A stretch of DNA of 42,526 bases from a virus. The notes beneath the pieces were generated by a model. It saw only the letters and a program-made list of their open reading frames with translations. It was not told the DNA's origin and made no database searches. The first letter of the stretch is position 1; each line of letters opens with the position of its first letter. Both the position numbers and the translations under genes were made by a program. Positions 26,376 through 34,238 of this stretch are shown piece after piece. The DNA lies in the IMG/VR virus record IMGVR_UViG_3300010150_000042, positions 1 through 42,526 of that record; one strand, written 5' to 3'.

Positions 26376-27946
26376 TGGCTCGTAGAAACAGAAAGTTTTT
26401 CTTTGATAACGTCAGAGGAAAACTCTTAAAAAATACAAACAAAGGTGTCAAAGATTCTGCCGATGAAGGACTCAAAGTAAGTGGATTTGCCAACACCGCA
26501 GTTATTCATAGTACAGATTCTTTTTCAGACGTAAACACGAAGTTTATGACTGCGGCGGCGATTGATGATAGAATCGGCACACGGACAAGCGATCTAGTAG
26601 ACTCTGCGCCTTCAACTTTAAACACGCTCAATGAACTTGCCGCGGCGCTCGGGGACGATGCTAGTTTTTCTACGACAACTGCAACATCTCTTGGTAATCG
26701 ATTACGCATTGATGTAGACGATCAGTCCTTAACCTCAGCGCAAAAGACAAATGCAGTGACCAATCTGGGTCTTGCTACTGTTGCATCAAGTGGTGCATAC
26801 AGTGACCTCACTGGTACACCTACTATCCCAACGAACAACAACGAATTGACTAACGGTGCATCATACATCACAGGGTACACTGTAACCGAATCTGATGTCA
26901 CTGGTCATCAAGCCGCGCTCTCAATTACTGAGTCACAGATCAGTGACTTGGGATCGTATTCTACATTCAGTGGCGCGTATGCCGACCTAACAGGTAAACC
27001 TACATTATTCTCTGGTGCTTATGCTGATCTAACTGGCAAACCTACTATCCCAACGAACAATAATCAATTGACGAATGGTGCTGGATACATTACTTCTGCT
27101 GATGGAGGTAATGCTGACAACTTAGACGGATATACATGGGACACTTCTGGTAAAAATGTAAGGGCATCCGAATCTTATTCTGACGGCTGGTTCCGCAATT
27201 ATAATAGTGGAAAAGGTCTATACAATCAGGCAACTACTCAGCATTTTTATTCTGATAACGACGATGGATGGACGATTGCTGGTGGTACGGGCGCTAACTG
27301 GTTAAAACTGTGTGCTGAATACGAGGGTTCAGTGCAGGGTTGGTTTTATGCTGATAATGATTACCAAGGATTTTTAAATCACGCAGGACAGTGGCAATTA
27401 AGAATACGAGCAGACGATGGATATTCACCTAGTTTATATTTTCTTGAGGAAAGCAATGAGAGTTGGAGTGGGAATCCTGGATCAAATCAAGGAAAAATTG
27501 AGTATCATTCAAATCGTTTTTATATTGCATCTGGGTCTAATTCCACTGAAGTTTTGAGATTAAGACGGAGCGGTGATGATGTTGCCGCGTTCGCCAATGA
27601 CGGCAGCCTAAGATGTCAAGGAAATATTACAGCCTACTCTGACCCATCAGATATTAAACTAAAAGAAAATATAACTAATATCCCCAACTCTCTTGATAAA
27701 GTAAAGTCTCTAAACGGAGTGCAATTTACATACAAGAAGGATGGGGGTAAGTCTAGTGGTGTTATTGCACAAGAAGTTGAAGCGGTGCTGCCGGAGCTTG
27801 TTTATGAGAGTAAAGACCTAGATACCGACGAAGCATTTAAAGTCGTGAGGTATGGAAACATGGTAGGACTATTAATTGAAGCAATCAAAGAGCAACAAGA
27901 ACAAATTGAAGAATTGAAGGAGATGATCGGTGGCTCTTCAGAGTAG
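26375..27946 (+). CDS. Tail fibre with S74 intramolecular chaperone (523 aa)
   Basis: Tail fibre or spike that matures by self-cleavage. The start at 26375 (MARRNRKFF) overlaps the previous stop; an upstream in-frame ATG would lie inside the previous gene. The shaft has repeated 'FSGAYADLTGKPT' units. The middle contains an aromatic, Asp/Gly-rich region (DDGWTIAGGTGANWLKL), likely the receptor-binding part. The last 99 residues are a peptidase S74 chaperone: SDIKLKENI carries the Ser425/Lys dyad, followed by 'LNGVQFTYKK', 'GVIAQEVEAVLPELV' and a C-terminal coiled coil. By analogy with the family, the chaperone cuts itself off just before Ser425 after trimerisation. Confidence 0.9.
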   Translation: MARRNRKFFFDNVRGKLLKNTNKGVKDSADEGLKVSGFANTAVIHSTDSFSDVNTKFMTAAAIDDRIGTRTSDLVDSAPSTLNTLNELAAALGDDASFSTTTATSLGNRLRIDVDDQSLTSAQKTNAVTNLGLATVASSGAYSDLTGTPTIPTNNNELTNGASYITGYTVTESDVTGHQAALSITESQISDLGSYSTFSGAYADLTGKPTLFSGAYADLTGKPTIPTNNNQLTNGAGYITSADGGNADNLDGYTWDTSGKNVRASESYSDGWFRNYNSGKGLYNQATTQHFYSDNDDGWTIAGGTGANWLKLCAEYEGSVQGWFYADNDYQGFLNHAGQWQLRIRADDGYSPSLYFLEESNESWSGNPGSNQGKIEYHSNRFYIASGSNSTEVLRLRRSGDDVAAFANDGSLRCQGNITAYSDPSDIKLKENITNIPNSLDKVKSLNGVQFTYKKDGGKSSGVIAQEVEAVLPELVYESKDLDTDEAFKVVRYGNMVGLLIEAIKEQQEQIEELKEMIGGSSE

Positions 27947-28454
27947 TGGAACAATCAGTCTCAACGATATACACATTGAAGCTGGGGGATCATCAGGTAC
28001 ACTTTGTAGCATCAACGACTCAGATATTCGTGGACTTATAGGAAAATCGTCGGGTGCGGCATCCTCGTTTAGCAACTTCTATGGTGCATCTGCTGTTTCT
28101 GTAAGTGTGTCTAGATCAAGTTGGTATAACACTGGATCAGGAACAAGCAGTAGTAAGTGGACAGGATACTCACAGAACAAATCACACAATTCTCAGGCAA
28201 ATATTTATTTTAATGTTTCTGGAGGCACTGCTACGTTTAATGTGAACGCTGTAATAAGTAGTGAACGAAACTATGACTTTGGATATGTTTATAACGGAGG
28301 ATCACAGTTGTGGCGTCAGTCTGGTAGTGGTTATAGTTACAACAACAGCAGTTTATCGATTGGAGCAGGGTCGTACTTACGTTTAAGATATACTAAAGAC
28401 TACAGTGTTTCTAGTTATGGAGACGATTTGACACATACAGTATATTGGTCATAG
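27930..28454 (+). CDS. Fibre-associated structural protein (174 aa)
   Basis: Probable virion adhesin or fibre component. The N-terminus (ALQSSGTISLNDIHIEAGGS, then 'SINDSDIRGLIGKSSGA...FSNFYGAS') is a conserved marine-phage module that often precedes variable adhesive domains. The C-terminal 100 residues are Ser/Tyr/Gly-rich (SGSGYSYNNSSLSIGAG). It starts with GTG at 27930, 17 bases inside the previous gene, behind an AAGGAG site. That overlap suggests coupling to the S74 fibre. Confidence 0.7.
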   Translation: MALQSSGTISLNDIHIEAGGSSGTLCSINDSDIRGLIGKSSGAASSFSNFYGASAVSVSVSRSSWYNTGSGTSSSKWTGYSQNKSHNSQANIYFNVSGGTATFNVNAVISSERNYDFGYVYNGGSQLWRQSGSGYSYNNSSLSIGAGSYLRLRYTKDYSVSSYGDDLTHTVYWS

Positions 28455-28462
28455 GTAAAAAA

Positions 28463-28924
28463 ATGAATTATTCTTACGAAATCTTAAAAGCAGAACCCAA
28501 ACACAAGTTCCTCAGTGTTAGATATTTCGCTGAAGGAAAGGATGATTTTTTCAAAAACTTCAATCCAGAAAATTGGGAAGCAGAAGCGATTACTGGTTTA
28601 ATTGAAGATCACGCTCAGTTTGTCGTTGCACACTGGGACTATCAAGAAACTGCTACTGAAACTAGTCCCCTGTCTGTGGGTGATATCGGCACATCAAGTG
28701 CGACCGCTTGGACTCCCCCTCCTCCGCCTGGGTTTGATGACCCTACACAAGAAGAGATGGTTAGACAGGAAAGAAACTATCTATTGAGAGAAACTGATTG
28801 GATGATGTTTTCTGATACAGACTCTCCTTCTCAGGCCTGGTTAGATTACCGCCAAGCATTACGAGACATTCCAGAACAGTCTGGGTTTCCAACGTCGGTC
28901 ACTTGGCCCACCAAACCCGCATAA
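28463..28924 (+). CDS. Tail fibre assembly chaperone-like protein (153 aa)
   Basis: The C-terminal 60 residues (RNYLLRETDWMMFSDTDSPS, then 'WLDYRQALRDIPEQSGFP' and 'VTWP') match the tail assembly chaperone domain found in many tail-fibre assembly proteins (Phage_tail_APC type). The N-terminal half has a small mixed domain ('YEILKAEPKHKFLSVRYFAE'), and a proline run (WTPPPPPGF) links the two. I chose the ATG at 28463, behind AGG at eight bases, over an upstream TTG. It probably helps fold or attach the adjacent fibres rather than being part of the virion. Confidence 0.78.
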   Translation: MNYSYEILKAEPKHKFLSVRYFAEGKDDFFKNFNPENWEAEAITGLIEDHAQFVVAHWDYQETATETSPLSVGDIGTSSATAWTPPPPPGFDDPTQEEMVRQERNYLLRETDWMMFSDTDSPSQAWLDYRQALRDIPEQSGFPTSVTWPTKPA

Positions 28925-28925
28925 T

Positions 28926-28933
28926 TATAAATA
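28926..28933 (+). promoter_or_regulatory. T4-type late promoter
   Basis: TATAAATA two bases after the stop of the chaperone gene, 35 bases before the next start. It likely drives the short fibre gene and the neck-packaging genes beyond. Confidence 0.8.
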
Positions 28934-28967
28934 GGTAGTAAATTGAATCTTTATAAAGAGATAGAAT

Positions 28968-29399
28968 ATGCCTACTAAACTACAACTTAGACGGGGCACC
29001 ACTACTGAACACAACAGTTTTACTGGAGCTGCTGGGGAAGTAACATTTGATACCACCCTTGATACCATCAGAGTACACGATGGTAGTACGGCGGGTGGTA
29101 TTCGTCTAGCAAAACATTCAGAAGTAACTCTTGAAGACGTTGTTGGTGGTGCTGGTCTTACTGAGTCTGGAAGTACAACCGTTACTCTTGCTGTTGGTGC
29201 AGGAACAGGCATCACAGTCAACGCAGATGATATTGCGGTAGATACTGCAACCATCTTTGCCTCTGCCGCTTTAACTGGTACGCCGACTGCTCCTACCGCG
29301 TCTACGGGAACCGATACAACACAGATTGCAACTACCGCATTTGTTCAACAAGAAATTACTGCGTTGAAGGCACTGTTGTACGCATACGAACAATCTTAA
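28968..29399 (+). CDS. Short fibre or adhesin protein (143 aa)
   Basis: Probable short fibre. The N-terminus (LQLRRGTTTEHNSFTGAAGE, then 'VTFDTTLDTIRVHDGSTAGG') is the beta-rich attachment module found in phage fibres and at the N-terminus of phage tropism determinants. The C-terminus contains 'LTGTPTAPTASTGTDTTQIA' and 'TTAFVQQEI', a repeat known from many lambda- and T4-like fibres. It is only 143 residues, much shorter than most fibres, and has no separate receptor-binding domain visible. Confidence 0.7.
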   Translation: MPTKLQLRRGTTTEHNSFTGAAGEVTFDTTLDTIRVHDGSTAGGIRLAKHSEVTLEDVVGGAGLTESGSTTVTLAVGAGTGITVNADDIAVDTATIFASAALTGTPTAPTASTGTDTTQIATTAFVQQEITALKALLYAYEQS

Positions 29400-29411
29400 T
29401 AGGAGACACTA

Positions 29412-30374
29412 ATGGCATTGTCTAGCAGACAAGAACTGATTGATTACTGTCTCAGGCGACTTGGGTTTCCTGTAATTGAAATCAACGTCGATGAAGACCA
29501 AGTATCCGATAGAATAGACGATGCGTTTCAATTTTGGACAGACTATCACTTTGATGGTTCGGAAAGAACTTACTTTAAGAAGGCGCTAACAGGTTCTACA
29601 GTAAACCTTCAAGCCTCGCTGGCAAGCAACTTTCATATCGGTGAAACCATCACTGGGAATACTTCTGGAACAACAGCTATAGTAAAAGAATTGGACGGTA
29701 ATAACATCTCCGTAGAGAAGTCCAAGGGAACTTGGGAAGCCAGCGAAAGTATCACTGGTGGAAATTCTGGTTACACTGCAACACTTTCTACTACACCTTA
29801 CACAAAGGGCGACATTGAAAATGGTTATGTCGAAGTAGGAAATAACATCTTGAACATCACAAAGTTGTTTAAGTTTGGAAAGTTGTTGGGAGGCACTAAG
29901 TCTGATGGATTATTTGATATAGACTATCAGTTTGCATTAAACGATATGTACAACCTGATGTCGGCGGATGTCACATATTACGCCATGACAAAAACTCATC
30001 TGTCAACTCTTGAACAACTGTTCCGAAACGAAAGACAAATAAGATGGAACAGAAAAACAAATAGATTGCACATTGACGCTGATTTGTCAGAGACATATGA
30101 TATCGGCGACTTTATTGTTGCAGAAGGATACGCTGTGCTAGACCCAGCGCAATTTACGGAAGTTTATGATGATATGTTTCTCAAGAGGTACTCCACTGCT
30201 CTTATCAAAAGACAGTGGGGGGAGAACATGAAAAAGTTTCAAGGCATTCAAATGCCTGGTGGCGTAACTCTCAACGGAGAAACGATATACCAAGAAGCCA
30301 TACAGGAGATTGCACAGATAGAAGAAGAAATGCAACTCAAGTACGAACTTCCCCCGACACTTATGGTGGGGTAA
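29412..30374 (+). CDS. 13: Neck protein gp13
   Basis: Head-tail neck protein, homologous to T4 gp13. The start 'LIDYCLRRLGFPVIEINVDE' matches T4 '[20 protein letters not shown]'. The end 'YSTALIKRQWGENMKKFQGI', 'MPGGVTLNGETI' and 'PPTLMVG' matches T4 '[20 protein letters not shown]', 'LPGGVTIDGQRL' and 'PPFGILVG'. Length 320 against 309 in T4. Residues 70-125 hold two copies of a 'GE.ITG.TSG.TA' module (HIGETITGNTSGTTAIV and ASESITGGNSGYTATL) not seen in T4 gp13. It is followed by gp14, as in T4. Confidence 0.9.
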   Translation: MALSSRQELIDYCLRRLGFPVIEINVDEDQVSDRIDDAFQFWTDYHFDGSERTYFKKALTGSTVNLQASLASNFHIGETITGNTSGTTAIVKELDGNNISVEKSKGTWEASESITGGNSGYTATLSTTPYTKGDIENGYVEVGNNILNITKLFKFGKLLGGTKSDGLFDIDYQFALNDMYNLMSADVTYYAMTKTHLSTLEQLFRNERQIRWNRKTNRLHIDADLSETYDIGDFIVAEGYAVLDPAQFTEVYDDMFLKRYSTALIKRQWGENMKKFQGIQMPGGVTLNGETIYQEAIQEIAQIEEEMQLKYELPPTLMVG

Positions 30375-30377
30375 CTA

Positions 30378-31121
30378 ATGCCCACTAACTTTTATTTTCA
30401 GTCCGGTAACACAATGGGTACGACCAACGAACAAAGGTTGGTCGAGGACTTGGTTATTGAGAGCCTGAGAATATATGGACATGATGTTTACTATCTCCCA
30501 AGAACAGTAGTGAACAGAGACACGATATTTGACGAAGATTCTTTGTCTCAGTTTACTCAAGCGTATCCCCTAGAAATGTATTTGGAAAACGTTGATGGTT
30601 TTGAGGGAGAGGGTGATCTTTTTTCCAAATTTGGTATTGAGATAAGAGACTCGGCAAACTTCATCCTATCAAAGAGAAGATGGGAACAGATGGTTGATAG
30701 TACTGGTGGCCAGTTTCAGTTGGATGCTCGACCGGCCGAAGGTGATCTGTTGTATTTTGAAAAGACGGGTTCTATCTTTGAAATAAAGTTTGTAGAGTTT
30801 CAAAACCCCTTCTATCAACTAGGAAAGATTTACGTCTTTAAATTGCAATGCGAACTCTTTGAGTACTCTTCAGAAAGTTTCGATACTGGTCTTGATGATC
30901 TTGACGGTGTTGTTTCTGACTTCAGTCTTGATGCATTGAGATTCCAATTTCAGACAGAGAGTGGCGATCTATTGTTGCAAGAGGACGATGGATGTCTTAT
31001 CTTGGAGGACTTCACTGCACAAAGAGGTCTCATCAACAGTGACAATGACGATCTGGATGTGTTCCAAGAACAAGAGGGAATACTTGACTTTAGTGAAGTC
31101 AATCCCTTTGGGGAAATCTGA
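30378..31121 (+). CDS. 14: Neck protein gp14
   Basis: Neck protein, homologous to T4 gp14, forming the connector collar with gp13. 'EDLVIESLRIYGHDVYYLPR' matches T4 '[20 protein letters not shown]', and 'YLENVDGFEGEGDLFSKFGI' matches T4 '[20 protein letters not shown]'. Length 247 against 256. The C-terminus is acidic (SDNDDLDVFQEQEG). The gene order 13-14-15 and a one-base overlap with gp15 support the call. Confidence 0.92.
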   Translation: MPTNFYFQSGNTMGTTNEQRLVEDLVIESLRIYGHDVYYLPRTVVNRDTIFDEDSLSQFTQAYPLEMYLENVDGFEGEGDLFSKFGIEIRDSANFILSKRRWEQMVDSTGGQFQLDARPAEGDLLYFEKTGSIFEIKFVEFQNPFYQLGKIYVFKLQCELFEYSSESFDTGLDDLDGVVSDFSLDALRFQFQTESGDLLLQEDDGCLILEDFTAQRGLINSDNDDLDVFQEQEGILDFSEVNPFGEI

Positions 31122-32122
31122 TGTTTAAGAATCAACAATTTTATAATCAACATACAAAAAAAGCAATCGTAGCTTTTGGTACAATCTTCAATAACATTCA
31201 GATCAATAGAGTGAATTCTGCCGGAGAAGTAGCCCAGAGTGTTCGTGTACCACTAGCATACTCCCCAAAACAAAAGTTTTTATCTCGTATAGCGCAAGTC
31301 CCAGACACCACTACTAGAGGCGAGGTTGCAATTACATTGCCTAGAATGGGGTTTGAGATTCTTGGTTTTAACTTTGACCCTCTCAGAAAATTATCACCGA
31401 TTCAGAAAAACATTTCTGTCGGTACTGGAGATGACGCCAATACATTCAGAAAAACTTTTGTATCAACTCCATACGATATGCAAGTTGGTCTTTATATCTT
31501 TGCAAAGAATCAAGAAGACGGTTTGCAGATCGTAGAACAGATTTTACCATACTTCAATCCCGATTTTAATGTCACGGTAAATGATCTTCCATCTATGGGT
31601 ATCAAACGCGACATCAAAATAACATTGGACAGCATCGGATTTGAAGATGAGTATGAGGGTGATTTTGCCGCGAGACAAAGTATCATTTGGTCATTGAATT
31701 TCACAATGAAGTTAAATTACTATGGCGTTGTCGATAATCAAGGATTTATTAAGAAAGCTATTGCAAAAGTTTTTGAGAATGAGTCAATGGATGGACCCCA
31801 TATTAAGAGACAACTTGAGATTGCAACCACTATTCCAACCGCAACTGCAACGATAAGCGGAGGTTCTGTCGATTCTATTACTCTCACATATGGTGGAGAG
31901 GGATATTCTAGTAACCCACCCAATATAACTGTAGATGGCAACGCTAGGGCTCATGCAGAAATTACCAATGGCGTTGTTACAAAAATCGTAATCGATGATG
32001 TAGGTTCTGGTTATGTGACTGCTCCAACAGTCACCTTTGAAGAACCACCGGAGTACAATGACAACCCTTACAAGCATGAACCTTATAGGTTTATTGATGA
32101 ATTTGAACAAGTATATGAATAG
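31121..32122 (+). CDS. 15: Tail completion and sheath stabilizer gp15
   Basis: Tail terminator that caps the sheath and tube and meets the neck. 'FGTIFNNIQINRVNSAGE' matches T4 'MGDLFSNIQIKRQLESGD', 'QIVEQILPYFNPDFN' matches T4 'QIVEQILPYFQPHFN', and 'MGIKRDIKITL' matches T4 'IPFKRDIKIVL'. At 333 residues it is about 60 longer than T4 gp15. The extra length is residues 240-308, a pair of GxGY-type beta repeats (GGEGYSSNPPNITVDG and GSGYVTAPTVTFEE) before a short charged tail. This inserts a foreign-looking module near the C-terminus of a core protein. Confidence 0.92.
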   Translation: MFKNQQFYNQHTKKAIVAFGTIFNNIQINRVNSAGEVAQSVRVPLAYSPKQKFLSRIAQVPDTTTRGEVAITLPRMGFEILGFNFDPLRKLSPIQKNISVGTGDDANTFRKTFVSTPYDMQVGLYIFAKNQEDGLQIVEQILPYFNPDFNVTVNDLPSMGIKRDIKITLDSIGFEDEYEGDFAARQSIIWSLNFTMKLNYYGVVDNQGFIKKAIAKVFENESMDGPHIKRQLEIATTIPTATATISGGSVDSITLTYGGEGYSSNPPNITVDGNARAHAEITNGVVTKIVIDDVGSGYVTAPTVTFEEPPEYNDNPYKHEPYRFIDEFEQVYE

Positions 32123-32130
32123 GTGATGTG

Positions 32131-32568
32131 ATGAGCAGAAACAAAGTATTCGATGCTCTTGATAAAACATTTCAAACCGTATCAACTGAAACGACTAAGG
32201 TGAACTCCCCAGCCGTGACAGATAATAACGATGTTGATGCAGACTTTCAAAAGGCGAGACAGGCTATGGAAAAGGCCATGTCTTACAGTGAACAAGCCGC
32301 AGAAGGTATTTTGAATGTTGCAATGAATAGCGACAACCCCCGAGCCTACGAGGTCGCCGGTCAGATAATCAAGACGATGGGTGAACAGGCAAAAGACATG
32401 ATGGATGTCCAAGAAAAGAAACATAGGATTGATGTTAAGTCTGGTGTCGATAATAAACCAAAAATTGAAACACAGAACAATATCGTTTTTGCCGGTACTA
32501 CAAGTGATATTCTTAAAGCTATTCGTGATGAAAAAGATGGGACCGTCATAGACCATGAACCAGATTGA
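32131..32568 (+). CDS. 16: Terminase small subunit gp16
   Basis: DNA-packaging recognition subunit. The start at 32131 (ATG) follows AGGTGAT; a GTG one codon earlier is less likely. Helical and charged, with 'NPRAYEVAGQIIKTMGEQAK' (residues 70-90), a conserved helix of T4-type small terminases, then 'MMDVQEKKHRID'. Length 145 against 164 in T4. The 3' end overlaps gp17 by 14 bases, a typical small/large terminase arrangement. It would form the ring that regulates the gp17 motor. Confidence 0.85.
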   Translation: MSRNKVFDALDKTFQTVSTETTKVNSPAVTDNNDVDADFQKARQAMEKAMSYSEQAAEGILNVAMNSDNPRAYEVAGQIIKTMGEQAKDMMDVQEKKHRIDVKSGVDNKPKIETQNNIVFAGTTSDILKAIRDEKDGTVIDHEPD

Positions 32569-34183
32569 AACCTCATACCACGGCAATCCAAATCTAAAAG
32601 CAGTTGGATACCAACACGATTTCACCAAAGAACAACTGGAAGAATTTGTCCGGTGTTCTGAAGACCCCATTTACTTCATTGAAAATTATTGTAAGATTGT
32701 AACTCTTGATAAAGGTTTGCAACCATTTAAACTATATGATTGTCAGAAAGTGAAAGTAGATTTTATTATGAACAATCGTAAAACAATCTTGATGGAGGGC
32801 AGACAACAAGGAAAAACAATCACCTCGGCCGCATGTATTCTGCACTATACTATTTTTCAAGATAATAAGAACGTTGCGATCATGGCGAACAAGACCGCAG
32901 CTGCCAGAGAGGTGTTGTCTCGTTATCAAATCATGTATGAGAACCTGCCTATTTGGATGCAACAGGGTGTAAAGACTTGGAACAAGGGTGACGTTGATTT
33001 AGAAAATGGATCAAGAGTTTTCACATCTGCAACCACAACATCTGGTATTCGTGGTAAGTCGGTAAACTGGTTGTACATTGATGAGGCTGCGATCATCCCA
33101 AACAACATTGCGGATGAGTTCTTTGCTTCTGTATATCCAACCATTTCTGCTGGTGAGACAACAAAGATTCTTTTGACATCAACACCATTGGGATACAACC
33201 ACTTCTGGAAATTCTGGAATGAATCGGAGAAGGGTACTAATGGGTTTGAGAATATGTTCATCCACTACACGGAGATTCCTGGCCGTGATGAGAAGTGGGC
33301 AGAAGAACAATTTAAACTTCTCGGTGAAGTAAAGTATAATCAGGAAGTTTTATGTGAATTCTTGGGATCAACAAACACTCTTATTAGTGGAAAAGCACTG
33401 GCAGTAATGTCATCAAAAGAAATTCTTTACAAGAAAGATGGGTTAGACATTTATGAAGAACCTCAAGAAAATAAATACTATGTAATAACAACTGACACAG
33501 CGAGAGGAATCGGTGGAGATTATTCTGCTTTTGTTATCATTGATATTACAGAGATGCCTTTCAAGGTTGTCGGAAAGTTTAGAGACAACAAGGTTTCGCC
33601 GCTCTTGTATCCAGACTTTATTGCAAGAGTGGCAAAAGATTTTAACAATGCGTATGTATTAATAGAAAATAATGATATTGGTCAACAGGTAGTTGACATA
33701 CTGCACCAAGAACTAGAGTACGAGAATATCTTTAGTACAGTGCAAGAAAAAAACAAACAATATGTATCGCCTGGTTTTGGAAAACAAACTACTCTGGGTG
33801 TTAGAACATCAAAGGCTGTCAAAAGACAGGGGTGTTTGGCACTAAAAAGTTTGGTAGAAGAAACTAAGTTTTTAGTTTGGGATGCCGACTGTATCAATGA
33901 GTTGTCAACCTTTGTGGAAAAGGCTGGTTCTTTTTCCGCTGATGAAGGATATCATGATGATCTGGCCATGTGTATGGTCTTGTTTGCTTGGTTGTCTACA
34001 CAACAATTTTTTAAAGACTTGACTGATGTGGATATTCGCGAAGGGTTGTATGACTCACAGATAAGGTACATCGAAAGAGACTTGACTCCGTTCGGGTTTG
34101 TAGAAACAGGGCATGGAGTAGAGGCAGAAGTAATTGATGGCGACTATTGGATGTGGTCAAATGAGAAAACAGATTTATTATAA
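32555..34183 (+). CDS. 17: Terminase large subunit gp17
   Basis: ATP-driven packaging motor and headful nuclease. The ATPase domain has Walker A GRQQGKT (82-88), Walker B WLYIDEAA (Asp176, Glu177) and the coupling motif LLTSTPLG (207-213). The RNase H-like nuclease domain starts ITTDTARGIGGDYSA (Asp314), then LIENNDIG (Glu371, Asp374) and YHDDLAMCMVLFAW (Asp468, Asp469). All expected catalytic residues are present. At 542 residues it is shorter than T4 gp17 (610), mainly at the ends. No intein or intron is visible. Its stop codon overlaps the next late promoter. Confidence 0.97.
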   Translation: MNQIETSYHGNPNLKAVGYQHDFTKEQLEEFVRCSEDPIYFIENYCKIVTLDKGLQPFKLYDCQKVKVDFIMNNRKTILMEGRQQGKTITSAACILHYTIFQDNKNVAIMANKTAAAREVLSRYQIMYENLPIWMQQGVKTWNKGDVDLENGSRVFTSATTTSGIRGKSVNWLYIDEAAIIPNNIADEFFASVYPTISAGETTKILLTSTPLGYNHFWKFWNESEKGTNGFENMFIHYTEIPGRDEKWAEEQFKLLGEVKYNQEVLCEFLGSTNTLISGKALAVMSSKEILYKKDGLDIYEEPQENKYYVITTDTARGIGGDYSAFVIIDITEMPFKVVGKFRDNKVSPLLYPDFIARVAKDFNNAYVLIENNDIGQQVVDILHQELEYENIFSTVQEKNKQYVSPGFGKQTTLGVRTSKAVKRQGCLALKSLVEETKFLVWDADCINELSTFVEKAGSFSADEGYHDDLAMCMVLFAWLSTQQFFKDLTDVDIREGLYDSQIRYIERDLTPFGFVETGHGVEAEVIDGDYWMWSNEKTDLL

Positions 34184-34186
34184 ATA
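34179..34186 (+). promoter_or_regulatory. T4-type late promoter
   Basis: TATAAATA overlapping the gp17 stop codon, 53 bases before the sheath gene. A GAAGGAG ribosome site follows. It would give strong, separate late transcription of sheath, tube and portal. Confidence 0.82.
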
Positions 34187-34238
34187 ATTCTCAGGAACAC
34201 TATTTATTTAGTAAAATAAAAACACGAAGGAGAACAAC

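Noticed and set aside
32555-34183. Intein or intron in the terminase gene
   Set aside because: Both catalytic domains are continuous with normal spacing and no inserted block.
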